This document shows positions 1 to 8,935 of a stretch of DNA of 64,000 nt, piece by piece (within the stretch, counting starts at the first letter, position 1; each line of letters opens with the position of its first letter). The stretch is from JANXUC01 sp964619065 (lineage in GTDB: Bacteria; Acidobacteriota; Terriglobia; Terriglobales; Acidobacteriaceae). A model generated the notes under the pieces. It was not told the origin of the DNA. It did not search any database and saw only the letters and a list, made by a program, of their open reading frames with translations. The stretch lies in the NCBI GenBank assembly GCA_964619065.1, contig CAZUCC010000007.1, forward strand, positions 1 through 64,000, written 5' to 3'. The position numbers and the translations under genes are program-made.

Positions 1-54
1 AGCAGCCGATTCGTAATCGGCAGGTCACCAGTTCAAGTCTGGTCGTCGGCTCCA
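1..54 (+). tRNA. tRNA-Thr (anticodon CGU), 3' part
   Basis: The window begins inside a tRNA. The anticodon arm reads CCGAT-TCGTAAT-ATCGG style with CGT in the loop, then a variable region, a T arm with GTTCAAGTC between CCAG and CTGG, the 3' acceptor strand CGTCGGC, a discriminator T and an encoded CCA ending at 54. The anticodon context TTCGTAA matches threonine tRNAs of other bacteria. The 5' acceptor strand and D arm lie before the window, so identity rests on the anticodon alone. Confidence 0.88.
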
Positions 55-60
55 GTTTTC

Positions 61-78
61 AAACACTTCCGTGTGTTT
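61..78 (+). terminator. Short hairpin after tRNA-Thr
   Basis: AAACAC-TTCCGT-GTGTTT forms a 6-bp stem seven bases after the tRNA CCA. The loop resembles stable UUCG-type loops. No long T tract follows, so it may equally be a processing-site stem. Confidence 0.35.
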
Positions 79-247
79 CCCCGCAACGCGTGAACGAAAA
101 CTCCGATGTGACGGTGCTCCCGAGCCCAGACCGGCAACCCACAGCCGTTCTCATCGTCCAGAGGCGGTCCCTTCGCACCTTCAATGAAACCTTCTCGACC
201 GCGGCGCGGATGTGCGGTCGGCGCGAACGCTCACACCATCGAACGAG

Positions 248-261
248 ATTACGGCCGTAAT
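248..261. promoter_or_regulatory. 14-bp perfect palindrome upstream of the oxygenase cassette
   Basis: ATTACGGCCGTAAT is a perfect 14-bp dyad 73 bp before the first gene of the three-gene redox cassette. A dimeric regulator site is a reasonable guess from position; no regulator gene is adjacent in the window. The rest of 55-333 shows no gene. Confidence 0.3.
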
Positions 262-333
262 ACGAACCCTAGGCAGCAAGAGGATGGATGGTGCGGCATA
301 TGATACTTTCACCTCAAACGGCGGCCACAACTG

Positions 334-1584
334 ATGACGGAAGCGAAGCACGAAGTACCGTCGGGATATTCGGGTCTTAATACCGCCGCGGTTCTGCATG
401 GCACACGCGCCGAGAAGTATGTGGAGTTTCTCTGGACCACCGATCGGCTCGCCGAAGCCGTAATGGATGAATTTGCCCGCATGCCGGAGAGCGAATGGCG
501 TGCGCTGCTAGATCTGGCGCTGGCGAAGGGGTTGGACGCAGTCCCTCACGCGCCCGAGCCGTTGCGAGAATTATTCCACCAGTTGGAAAGCGTTCCGTTC
601 TGGGTAGATCGCGACCGGTGCAATCTGGGTGGAGCGACATTTCTGCGCTGCCGCATGGGCTTTGCGGTGCTCGCGATGCTTGCGTTACCGGTCATCTACA
701 GTTGGCCCGCAGGCAACAAGCCACTTGCGTTGTCGGGTCAACTGGTGCATCGCGCTTCGCAACGCCTCAAAGATACGACGCGATACGTATTCGCCGTTTG
801 TCAGCCCGACGGCCTTGGCCGGTTTTCCGAAGGCTTTGCGATGACGGTGCGCGTGCGGCTCATCCATGCGCAAGTGCGAAGATTGCTTTTCGACTCCGGT
901 CAATGGCGCCCGGAAGTCTGGGGAGCACCCATCAACCAGTGCCACATGGCTGGCACCAACGTCATGTTTTCCGTTGGCGTGCTCGACGGTTTAACGCGAT
1001 TCGGCTACCACTTCGACCGCGTGGAACGCGAGGCGCTCATCCACTTGTGGCGTTACGCGGGATACTTGCTAGGGGTCGATCATGAGCTGTTGGTTGCCGA
1101 CGAATTTGAGGGGCACCGATTGCTGGATTTGATGTTTGCGTTCGAACCGCAACCGGATGACGATTCACGAGCACTCGTGGATGCCCTGATGCAGACTTCA
1201 TTCACGTATGTCCGCAACTTCAAAGCAGGGCGCTTATGCGGGGTAAACGTATGTTACGGGCTCTCGCACGCTCTGATCGGGGATGAGCATGCCGCCGCTC
1301 TCGGTTTTCCCAATACCCGCTGGAGGTGGCTGTTGCCAGCGATTCGCCCCGCGACTTGGGCGATAGAAACCGCACGCAGGTTCAGTACCCGCGTGCAAGC
1401 TCTGGCAAAAGTCGCCGGGCCGAAAGCATTCCGGCATCTGTTGAGCGAGCGCGGTCTGAAGGGGCGTACGGGAGAGTTCGTGATCCCGCGCCGAATCGCC
1501 GTGCGGGCGGATCAGTCCGACGCGCCGAAACATGCGGAACCTCAATCCGCGAACCAGAGCACTTCCGGCGGAGGGAACCGATGA
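334..1584 (+). CDS. MpaB/rubber-oxygenase-like (DUF2236) protein
   Basis: 416 residues. The core resembles the ER-bound oxygenase MpaB / latex-clearing protein family (DUF2236), whose characterised members are b-type haem oxygenases that cleave isoprenoid chains. Visible family features: the helix VRLIHAQVRRLL at about 174-185 with His178, the following WGAPINQCHMAGTNVMFS at 196-213, and HLWRYAGYLLGV at 237-248. No signal peptide is evident, so it is probably cytoplasmic or peripheral. The start has no strong Shine-Dalgarno; it was chosen because it is the first ATG that covers the domain. It overlaps the next gene by ATGA, indicating translational coupling with a flavoprotein that could supply electrons. 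The substrate cannot be inferred. Confidence 0.75.
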   Translation: MTEAKHEVPSGYSGLNTAAVLHGTRAEKYVEFLWTTDRLAEAVMDEFARMPESEWRALLDLALAKGLDAVPHAPEPLRELFHQLESVPFWVDRDRCNLGGATFLRCRMGFAVLAMLALPVIYSWPAGNKPLALSGQLVHRASQRLKDTTRYVFAVCQPDGLGRFSEGFAMTVRVRLIHAQVRRLLFDSGQWRPEVWGAPINQCHMAGTNVMFSVGVLDGLTRFGYHFDRVEREALIHLWRYAGYLLGVDHELLVADEFEGHRLLDLMFAFEPQPDDDSRALVDALMQTSFTYVRNFKAGRLCGVNVCYGLSHALIGDEHAAALGFPNTRWRWLLPAIRPATWAIETARRFSTRVQALAKVAGPKAFRHLLSERGLKGRTGEFVIPRRIAVRADQSDAPKHAEPQSANQSTSGGGNR

Positions 1585-3188
1585 AAGATCCTGTGCGTGT
1601 GGTATGTCTGGGCGGTGGCTGGGTAGCCATTTACCTGGCTCGGGCGTTGCGTCCAGCGGTCCGAAGTGGCGAGGTCAAGCTGACTGTGGTCAGCCGAGAT
1701 AACTATTCCACTGTTCACGGACTGATCGCCGAAATGCTGACGTGCAAGATACAACCACAGCAGATCAATTCGTCTGTGCGAGAAATGATCGCGCCCTCTC
1801 ATCTGCATAATGCCGAGATTGAGTCGGTGGACGTCAGTAATCAGCGCGTGCTTACAAGGAGTTCCCTCGATGGCCGTAGCCGCACTTTGCCATATGACCA
1901 TCTGGTGGTCGGCGTCGGTTCCGTCGAGGACTTTTCCCGCTACGCTGGAATCGCAGACCATACCTTTCCTCTGAAGACGTTCGCCGATTGCTACCGTCTG
2001 CGCAACCACCTGGTCAGCGTTCTGGAAATGGCGTCTATTGAGACGAACCCCGAGGAGCGCAAGCGGCTGCTCACTTTTGTTGTCGCCGGCGGAAACTACG
2101 CGGGAATCGAAGTGGCCTGCGACCTGGTGGACTATTTCCGTTTCCTCTCGCGAACGAGATATCCGGAGTTGAAGTTCGACGAGTTCCGAGTGGCGCTGGT
2201 GGAGCCGGGCCCCCGAATTTTGCCGGAACTGGGGAAACGTCTTCCCTCCCTCGTGCGCTATGCCGAGAAACGCGTTCAGCAACTAGGCCTGGAGATGCAC
2301 CTTAATACTGGCGTGCAGGCCGCCACCGCGGAAGGAGCGGTTCTCACTTCGGGGGAACGCATCCCCACGCGCACGCTCATCAGCTGCACCGGCATGAGGT
2401 CGTCCCCCATACTCGACCAATTTCCATACGGACGCGACTCACGGGGACGGCTGGTGACCGACCAGTTCTGCCGCGTGCCGGACGCAACCAACATCTGGGC
2501 TGGGGGCGATTGCGCCGCTGTTCCTCACCCAGACGGAGGCACCTGCCCTCCACTGGCACACTATGCGCAAAAAGCCGGCTCCAATATCGGCGCGAATATC
2601 GTGCGCACAACCGCCGGTAAGCCGCCCAAGCCGTATTCCTTCAACGGACTTGGCGAAGCCTGTACGCTCGGCCATCGCAGCGCGATTGCGCACATGAAGG
2701 GAATCCCCGCATCCGGTTTCTTGGCGTGGATCGGATGGCGCTTCATTGTGCTGACCATGTTCGTACCGAGTTGGACGCGGCGGGTCCGCCTCATGTTCGA
2801 CTGGTGGTTGACTTTGATCCTCGGTCGCGATGTCGTGAATCCCCGCATGGACGAGCGCGGAGCGATCTGGCGCCTTTTGTATGAGCCGGGCCAAATCATT
2901 GTCGCGGCGGGTGAGACCCGGCGCTATCACTACCTTGTGGAGTTGGGAGACCTCGACGTAGTCGCGAACGACGGGAATGGTGAGGCGATCCTGCAGTCGC
3001 TGAAGCCGGGCGACTACTTCGGCGAGGGAGCCCGCCCCAAGCTCGACTGCTGCATCCGCGCGCGTACGCGAGTGCGGCTGCTGGCCATTGACACCCAGGT
3101 AGCGGAGGCATTGAGCGCGGTGCGCCCCGACGCGGCCACGCTTCTGAAACAGGGTAAGAGCGACACTGCCGCAGGAAGCAGTGTCTGA
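1581..3188 (+). CDS. NDH-2-like FAD/NAD(P) oxidoreductase with C-terminal cNMP-binding-like domain
   Basis: 535 residues. Two-dinucleotide-binding flavoprotein: GGGWVA at 11-16 for FAD, VVAGGNYAGIE near 170 for NAD(P)H, GGDCA near 308 closing the FAD site, and a PPLAHYAQKAG stretch as in type II NADH dehydrogenases. A hydrophobic helix around GWRFIVLTMFV follows, as in membrane-associated NDH-2. Residues about 433-520 look like a cyclic-nucleotide-binding beta roll (YEPGQIIVAAGE, then LKPGDYFGE). This fusion is unusual and suggests allosteric control or a purely structural use of the fold. The ATG at 1581 was preferred over in-frame upstream codons because GGAGG lies 7 bases before it and it overlaps the preceding stop. 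Confidence 0.82.
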   Translation: MKDPVRVVCLGGGWVAIYLARALRPAVRSGEVKLTVVSRDNYSTVHGLIAEMLTCKIQPQQINSSVREMIAPSHLHNAEIESVDVSNQRVLTRSSLDGRSRTLPYDHLVVGVGSVEDFSRYAGIADHTFPLKTFADCYRLRNHLVSVLEMASIETNPEERKRLLTFVVAGGNYAGIEVACDLVDYFRFLSRTRYPELKFDEFRVALVEPGPRILPELGKRLPSLVRYAEKRVQQLGLEMHLNTGVQAATAEGAVLTSGERIPTRTLISCTGMRSSPILDQFPYGRDSRGRLVTDQFCRVPDATNIWAGGDCAAVPHPDGGTCPPLAHYAQKAGSNIGANIVRTTAGKPPKPYSFNGLGEACTLGHRSAIAHMKGIPASGFLAWIGWRFIVLTMFVPSWTRRVRLMFDWWLTLILGRDVVNPRMDERGAIWRLLYEPGQIIVAAGETRRYHYLVELGDLDVVANDGNGEAILQSLKPGDYFGEGARPKLDCCIRARTRVRLLAIDTQVAEALSAVRPDAATLLKQGKSDTAAGSSV

Positions 3189-3190
3189 GC

Positions 3191-4534
3191 ATGTTTCCCG
3201 ATCCGCACAAAGCGGCGCTCTTTGAAGTCCTCGTCAACCGCCGTTCGCGGCGATTGGGTTTGGGGATGACTATCCCAACTGGCCCCTTGCAATACAAGAG
3301 CCCCCACCCACCGGTTCCTCTCACTGAGGATGAGGAGGCGGCTCTCGCATTCGCCGCCTGCGGCATCACTGGCTACGCCCTCGCCGATCTCTCTTACGGT
3401 GCCCGCGAAGGCGGCTCTATGCTGGTGGGGAGATTGGGCCGCACGGTCGCGAGCCCTGACGCGGTGAACGCCGTGTCGGTGTTGGTCACCAACGACAGTG
3501 GGACATGGCTGCTGAAGCGCCCCCAGGATTTTGCTCCCTCTGAGTTCCTGGAACTGGTCGGCCTCGCGCGAAAGGGCGCATTTACTGACCTCTATAAACG
3601 CACCCGAATCCAGTTGTCCGCCACGCGAACCGCGCCACCGTTAGACCCCGGCCATAATTTCTCGATCAATCGATGGTCGCTCTATGCTCCCGGAACGACC
3701 TACTTTCTGCCGATCATTGAGACCACCGCGCTCACCATCAACGCGCTTCTCGAGTTGCTCGGAGAAGACATGGGCGTGTTCCTGCGCGACGACCGGGCGT
3801 GGTTCCGTCCTGCCGGGGTTGGCCGCTTTGCGCGCAGCAAGGGCGGGCACCTGCACGACGAACCGTGCGACCTCCGCTCTGCAACGATTCAAATGATGGA
3901 ATCGTCGCTGCTGGAATCGATGGCTACCGAACATGGCATGGTTTTGCAGAACCTTGCGCTCATGACCGAAGCGCTTGGATTGGGAGGCTTCCCGAATTTC
4001 GCGCGGCACGAGTATAGCTGGTTCAAGGCAGCCGGCTTTCGCACGCAGTCCATGCCAGCGAGTTGCTACGCCGGTGCTCCGCGTCTTCTGGCTACTCTGG
4101 CGCGGTGGCTGGGAAAAGATCCTGTACTGGAATATCCAGTCGGATTGGAGCAGGACAACCAGGTATTGTTAAAGCCGTATTGCCCGCCTTACTACAAATC
4201 GATGGAGGATGCCGTCCGTGCTTTCGTGCAAACGAAGTTCGGGGAGGGTGGAGTCTACGGTGTCGGAATGGAACAGAGTGCCTGGCGCGAATCGGCTTCT
4301 TATGCCTCCAAGATACCGGCGCCGAGCGCAGCGGCAGTACAAGCGACCATGGCGTATTGCGATTATGTTTTTCGCCGTTACGGAAGATTTCCCGTCTATA
4401 CGGCGCCGTTTCGGACCGTTATTGGGTTCCAGGTTTGTCGCGTGGACGTCGATTTCTATGACCGATTTTATGAACCCGGAGCCCTTCCGGACTACGTACG
4501 GGCCTGCACTGAACGCTCTCTTCGGAACTCTTAG
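3191..4534 (+). CDS. Conserved hypothetical protein, possible nitroreductase-fold relative
   Basis: 447 residues, starting two bases after the flavoprotein stop, so the third gene of the cassette. I do not recognise it firmly. The N-terminus (NRRSRR, then LTEDEEAALAFAACGITG) and a later LMTEALGLGGFPN resemble the opening and the FMN-site region of SagB-type nitroreductases, which often come as two linked half domains; the length would fit a divergent double domain. No signal peptide or membrane segment is seen. Context implies a redox partner or substrate-modifying enzyme working with the oxygenase and the flavoprotein. The nitroreductase link is inference from short motifs only. Confidence 0.6.
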   Translation: MFPDPHKAALFEVLVNRRSRRLGLGMTIPTGPLQYKSPHPPVPLTEDEEAALAFAACGITGYALADLSYGAREGGSMLVGRLGRTVASPDAVNAVSVLVTNDSGTWLLKRPQDFAPSEFLELVGLARKGAFTDLYKRTRIQLSATRTAPPLDPGHNFSINRWSLYAPGTTYFLPIIETTALTINALLELLGEDMGVFLRDDRAWFRPAGVGRFARSKGGHLHDEPCDLRSATIQMMESSLLESMATEHGMVLQNLALMTEALGLGGFPNFARHEYSWFKAAGFRTQSMPASCYAGAPRLLATLARWLGKDPVLEYPVGLEQDNQVLLKPYCPPYYKSMEDAVRAFVQTKFGEGGVYGVGMEQSAWRESASYASKIPAPSAAAVQATMAYCDYVFRRYGRFPVYTAPFRTVIGFQVCRVDVDFYDRFYEPGALPDYVRACTERSLRNS

Positions 4535-4725
4535 GCCGCACTTTCTTTGGATTGTTGCGAAATATGCCCGATCCGTAAAACTGTCTACAGGTGAGCTTGT
4601 GGGAAGCGAGGCGTGGACTACCGGCGTTGAGGACTGCGGAGACCAATTGACGCGGTAGGTTCTTGGCGCGGTTGCCGGTGATCAAACGCGCAACCGCCCA
4701 CTTGGGAGCCCCTAGGAAAGCGCAA

Positions 4726-4758
4726 AAAACTGGGGTGACCGTGGGCCACCCCAGTTTT
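4726..4758. terminator. Bidirectional terminator
   Basis: AAAACTGGGGTG (4726-4737) and CACCCCAGTTTT (4747-4758) form a perfect 12-bp stem with A/T flanks on both sides. It sits between the convergent ends of the redox cassette and the phosphodiesterase, so it can serve both strands. Confidence 0.85.
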
Positions 4759-4772
4759 GCCTAGGGCGCAAT

Positions 4773-6926
4773 CTATTTCTTGAACAGCGGTATCTTCGTT
4801 CCGTCGACTGTCGCCGCGGGTGTAACTCCCAGCAACTTTTCCACTGTGGGTGCCAGATCTACGTTGTGAACCCTGGCGTTGATAAGTCCGGGGCGAATGT
4901 CCGGTCCTGCTGCTGCGAAGAAGGCAAACATATCCGGCTGGTTGGGATCATATCCGTGAGCTCCGTAAAAGTTGGGAACGGAGAGCACGGGCGCGGTGGA
5001 AGGAGCATCCCCGAGCCGTTGAACTACGGGAAACTGGGTCCCATCAAAGTTGTATCCGATGGTCATCATCGCATAAATGTCCCCAGAATCCTGACCGATA
5101 AACGGCTTCGTATCCAGGCCAAAGTTGGGATCATTGACGCCGCCAGGAACCGGCCGTTCAAAGATTTTGTCAAAGACCGGTACGCTGGCTGCACCGTTCG
5201 TGTAGTTGGGGTTGGTGTCCAGGTAGTTCTTAAGGATTCCCTTAATCTGCTTTTGCAGCGCGAGATACTGCGGCTTAGTCAGGGTGCCATTGGGTTCGCG
5301 GCCCTGAAGACTGAAGTAAATGTTCACGGCCGGTCCGGAAGTAATAGCTCGCACCTTCGTTAGATCGATGCCGTTGGCAGCCAGTAAATTGTTCATGTTC
5401 ACGGCAGTGTGGAACGGAGCAAAACCATGATCGGACACTAGGAAGATATCGGAGAGCGGTAAGCCCTTAGCGTCCACTCCCACGGCGTCAATAATACGTT
5501 GCACCGCCCGATCCGCCGCCTGGTAGGCAAACTCAATGTATTTCTGATAGCGGGCGATCTTGGCGGGATCTTGTCCGCCAAGAATGGAGTTGGGATCGAG
5601 CGGGTTGGTAGCCTGACGAGGGTCGATTAACAGGAACTGGTGTTCGGATCCGTCCGGCTGCTCGATGTAGATCATGGCCAAGTCCGCATTTGGAACTTGA
5701 CTTAGAGCACGCAGAGCGACTCTGGTCTGGTAATCCACAAAGTGGTTGACCTGGTCCTCATAGATTGCTTCGAGTTCCGCATCGGAAAAGCTGGTCAGGC
5801 CGGAATTGATACGTTCGGGAAAACGGAAATCTGACTGGTCGGCCCAGAAGCCCACATTGCTATTGATGTCATTTACATTAGCGAGAACAGGCGCGTTCGG
5901 CGGAATGTCATCAGCGGAATAGCGAGCGATGTGTACCGTCGAAAGGTCTGGGGCCAGCACGCTGACAAAGAACGCAGCACCGGCTTTTTTGGGCGTGCCT
6001 TCGAAATAAAAGGGCTGCGAAGTCCCATCGCTGAATTTCACATACGCCGGACCGGTCGACGGAAGCGCAAATGGTCCCGGCTGGATTCCGTGGGCGGTGT
6101 CGAAAAACGTCAGCGTGTCGTAGTTCACCGTGGTGTCATCGGTAGTATCCAGAGCGGCCACCTGAATCGTGAAAGGAACTCCCCCTACAGTGATCGTTTC
6201 CAGAGTCGTGAGTAGCACTGGGCTGAAGGAGGTCTTACCCGCTGCTGTCAAAGCATCTACAACCGTCTGAGGCGCCGGGGAAAAATTCGCAGCCGTGAAA
6301 GTAAAGCCTTTGCCGCCCACCCCGCCGAATTCGCCGAAAGGAACTGTAAAGTCTACGGTGCGTTTGGCATTCGACTGGATGATCGGGCTGCCGCTGAGAC
6401 CGGGCACTAGAACGTCTACTCCGTCTCCGCCGGGCCAAGTCGCGGTTACGACGGACTTGCCGGCATTCCGCAAAGCAATCCAGAGAGGCTGGGCCGTTGG
6501 ATTGAGGCTCTCGGCCGGCCCAACGAAGTTGTAGCCGCCAATGGGAGCTCCGAATCCGCTTATGTTGCTAGTGAACGGGCTCGCGACCAGATGGAATGTG
6601 TTGGATGGGATGTCATTGTGCGCCGCCGTCGAGCCTGTCGCCAGCGCGACGTGGTTGGGAGCCGTCAACGAGGGGGAAACGGTGATGCTGCCATTCCCGA
6701 ATGCGCCGCGAGTATATAACAGTCCGATACCTTGGTTGGGGCTCAAAGCTCCGGAAGCCAGTAGTTGCTGAACAATCGCAGGTTTGCAGCCGTCCAAAGA
6801 GATGACCACGGCTTTCGGGCCGGCCCAAGCTTGCGTCAGCAATGCCAGGAGCGCCCAACCTATGAATGAGGCTCTTAGCCAGCGTGAAATACGATGTGAA
6901 GACGATACAGCCTGAAGAAATTTCAT
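4773..6926 (-). CDS. Secreted type I phosphodiesterase / nucleotide pyrophosphatase (alkaline phosphatase superfamily)
   Basis: 717 residues with an N-terminal signal peptide (basic start, hydrophobic 18-33, AWA-G cleavage). Alkaline phosphatase superfamily ligands are in order: Asp45 in SLDGCKP, the nucleophile Thr88 in SLTAPNHVALATG, then the Asp and His of EQPDGSEH, the DH of LVSDHGF, and the His of GAHGYDP near the C-terminus. An insertion of about 200 residues lies between the nucleophile and the second metal site. Expected to hydrolyse phosphodiester or pyrophosphate bonds outside the cytoplasm. The ATG at 6926 was chosen because GGAGG precedes it and the signal peptide begins there; an upstream in-frame start would add 27 residues before it. 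Single gene with its own terminator. Confidence 0.86.
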   Translation of the reverse strand: MKFLQAVSSSHRISRWLRASFIGWALLALLTQAWAGPKAVVISLDGCKPAIVQQLLASGALSPNQGIGLLYTRGAFGNGSITVSPSLTAPNHVALATGSTAAHNDIPSNTFHLVASPFTSNISGFGAPIGGYNFVGPAESLNPTAQPLWIALRNAGKSVVTATWPGGDGVDVLVPGLSGSPIIQSNAKRTVDFTVPFGEFGGVGGKGFTFTAANFSPAPQTVVDALTAAGKTSFSPVLLTTLETITVGGVPFTIQVAALDTTDDTTVNYDTLTFFDTAHGIQPGPFALPSTGPAYVKFSDGTSQPFYFEGTPKKAGAAFFVSVLAPDLSTVHIARYSADDIPPNAPVLANVNDINSNVGFWADQSDFRFPERINSGLTSFSDAELEAIYEDQVNHFVDYQTRVALRALSQVPNADLAMIYIEQPDGSEHQFLLIDPRQATNPLDPNSILGGQDPAKIARYQKYIEFAYQAADRAVQRIIDAVGVDAKGLPLSDIFLVSDHGFAPFHTAVNMNNLLAANGIDLTKVRAITSGPAVNIYFSLQGREPNGTLTKPQYLALQKQIKGILKNYLDTNPNYTNGAASVPVFDKIFERPVPGGVNDPNFGLDTKPFIGQDSGDIYAMMTIGYNFDGTQFPVVQRLGDAPSTAPVLSVPNFYGAHGYDPNQPDMFAFFAAAGPDIRPGLINARVHNVDLAPTVEKLLGVTPAATVDGTKIPLFKK

Positions 6927-7314
6927 TCCGATTCCTCCCAATAAAAGATCGAGGCGCTCGACGCCGCACCTTACTCTCACCAGAATCAGGGGACTTCGTG
7001 AAGCCAATGTGAATATGAGTTCAAGGTCAGATGAATTTCGAGGGGAGCTGAGGAAAACTGCCTGAACATTTCGCCAGAAGGGTCCCGATGAACCGGGAAA
7101 GTGCCCGTTCTTGTCTCCCGTTTTTAGAGAGACAGGGTGGGATTTTCATTCTGAATAACGAACGGAACTGACTGGGCCTTGAGGAATGCGATAAGCCAGG
7201 TGCAGCGCAGGATTGCAAGTCTGCAATGTTCTCGGGCTTTGGACCGCTCACGACGCGAGGCAGCTAGCCGACCTCCGCGAATTCAACATCCCCACAAGTT
7301 GCTGCTTGAGGGAT
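6927..7314. other. Intergenic, no gene seen
   Basis: About 390 bp between the phosphodiesterase start and the glpD end. It should hold the phosphodiesterase promoter and the glpKD terminator, but I see only a weak imperfect stem near 7110-7137 (TTGTCTC with GAGACAG) and no convincing reading frame. Confidence 0.4.
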
Positions 7315-8877
7315 TCAGTGAAGCACGTAGTTCGAAGCAACATTGCGAAACGCAGCCAACTGTTTCGTCCGGGTGACCTCGTCCCAACCCAGTTCTGACG
7401 CCATCAACTCTGTGACGATGGATGCCATCTCCAGGGCTGCGCGCGCATTCAAGAACAGCGCGCGCGTGCGCCTTGCGAGAACGTCCTCCACGGTGCGAGC
7501 CATTTCGTTTCGTGTCGCCCAGATCACCTCCGCCTTCACATAGGGCAACGCTGCATGCAGAGGTTCGCCGAGCCGAGCCTCCGTCTCAATCAGCTTGCGG
7601 ATTTCGACCGCATCCGAACCGTACACCGCCAGCGAACCGAACTGTTGCGCGGCATCGTGAAAACCGTGGAGGCGCAAATGGTGCGTCACGCAGGACTTTT
7701 CCGGCAACTGCACGAATGTTGCCGCCTGATCGACGCAATCCTCGGCCATATGCCGGTAAGTCGTCCATTTCCCCCCACAGATGGTGACCAGGCCGGAACG
7801 ATCAATGTGGATAACGTGATCGCGCGACAGTGCAGCGGTGTTGACTGCGCTCGAGGCACGTACCAGCGGCCGGATGCCCGCGAATACGCTCAGCACATCG
7901 GCACGCGCCGGTGCTTTGGTCAGGTATTGCCCAGCGGTCGCGAGGACAAATTCGATTTCCTCCTCCATGGCGACTGGTTCAAGCGTTGCGGCTGCAATGG
8001 GCGTATCGGTGGTTCCCACTAACGTGTGTCCGTACCACGGAATCGCGAATAATACGCGGCCGTCACTGGTGTGCGGAACCATGATCGCGCTTTCACTCTG
8101 CAGGAAACTTGCATCGAAGACCAGGTGAATGCCCTGGCTGGGAGCAATCAGCGGTGCGGCACCAGGCTCTGCCTGGGATCGAAGCAGGTCGCTGAAAGCA
8201 CCGGTGGCATTGATCACCACTTTCGCGGAGGCGTTAAATTCATTGCCGGTTTCAACATCGCGTGCGTGAACGCCGTCCACAAAGCCATGGGCGTCTTTCG
8301 TCAGTCCTGTGACTTCGGCGTAATTGAGCAACGTGGCGCCTTGTTCAAAAGCGGTGGCTGCCATGTGGATGAGCAGCCGGGCATCGTCGAATTGTCCATC
8401 GTAGTAAACTGCACCGCCGCGCAACCCCTCGGTCTTGAGGGTGGGCAGATGCTTGAGCGTTTCTTCTTTGGAAAGGATACGAGAGGTTCCAAACCCGTAT
8501 TTACCGGCCAGAAGCTGATAGAGCTTCAGGCCGAGGCCGTAGAAAGGAGCCTCCCACCAGTCATAGTTCGGTACGATGAACGCAAGATCCCACACCAAGT
8601 GTGGCGCGTTTTGCAGAAGCAGTCCACGCTCCTTGAGGGCTTCCATGACCAGCCCAATGTCGCCCTGCTCCAGGTAGCGTACGCCACCGTGCGCCAGCTT
8701 GGTGCTCCGGCTGGAGGTGCCTTTGCCGAAGTCGCTCTGCTCGAGTAGCAACACATCGTAACCGCGCGCAGCGGCATCGATCGCGACGCCCACACCTGTA
8801 GCTCCCCCGCCAACGACAATCATGTCCCAGGCTTTGGGGTGTGCTTCGATACGGCGCCACATGTCGTTTCGATTCAT
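7315..8877 (-). CDS. glpD: Glycerol-3-phosphate dehydrogenase (FAD-dependent, aerobic type)
   Basis: 520 residues. Oxidises sn-glycerol 3-phosphate to dihydroxyacetone phosphate and passes electrons to quinone at the membrane. The Rossmann FAD motif GGGATG is at 23-28, followed by SSRSTKLAHGGVRYLEQGD, the family signature around the FAD and substrate site; GIRPLVR and the C-terminal helical DAO_C domain are present. Length matches GlpD. It lies 58 bp downstream of glpK on the same strand, giving a glpK-glpD operon for glycerol use. No glpF facilitator or glpR repressor is adjacent. Confidence 0.95.
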   Translation of the reverse strand: MNRNDMWRRIEAHPKAWDMIVVGGGATGVGVAIDAAARGYDVLLLEQSDFGKGTSSRSTKLAHGGVRYLEQGDIGLVMEALKERGLLLQNAPHLVWDLAFIVPNYDWWEAPFYGLGLKLYQLLAGKYGFGTSRILSKEETLKHLPTLKTEGLRGGAVYYDGQFDDARLLIHMAATAFEQGATLLNYAEVTGLTKDAHGFVDGVHARDVETGNEFNASAKVVINATGAFSDLLRSQAEPGAAPLIAPSQGIHLVFDASFLQSESAIMVPHTSDGRVLFAIPWYGHTLVGTTDTPIAAATLEPVAMEEEIEFVLATAGQYLTKAPARADVLSVFAGIRPLVRASSAVNTAALSRDHVIHIDRSGLVTICGGKWTTYRHMAEDCVDQAATFVQLPEKSCVTHHLRLHGFHDAAQQFGSLAVYGSDAVEIRKLIETEARLGEPLHAALPYVKAEVIWATRNEMARTVEDVLARRTRALFLNARAALEMASIVTELMASELGWDEVTRTKQLAAFRNVASNYVLH

Positions 8878-8935
8878 CGGCTGATTTTGTACTGTGTGAA
8901 CCCCTGAAGTATGGGATTAAAGGACTCACGAAAAT

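Noticed and set aside
1..333. Integration site (att) at tRNA-Thr with an integrated island
   Set aside because: No integrase and no duplicate of the tRNA 3' end was found within the window.
495..1085. Long alternative-frame ORF inside the DUF2236 gene
   Set aside because: Arg/Ser-rich composition, no family features, entirely within a convincing gene on the same strand.
1542..2282. 246-codon reverse-strand frame opposite the flavoprotein gene
   Set aside because: Mirror of a well-supported coding frame; no motifs and no ribosome-binding site.
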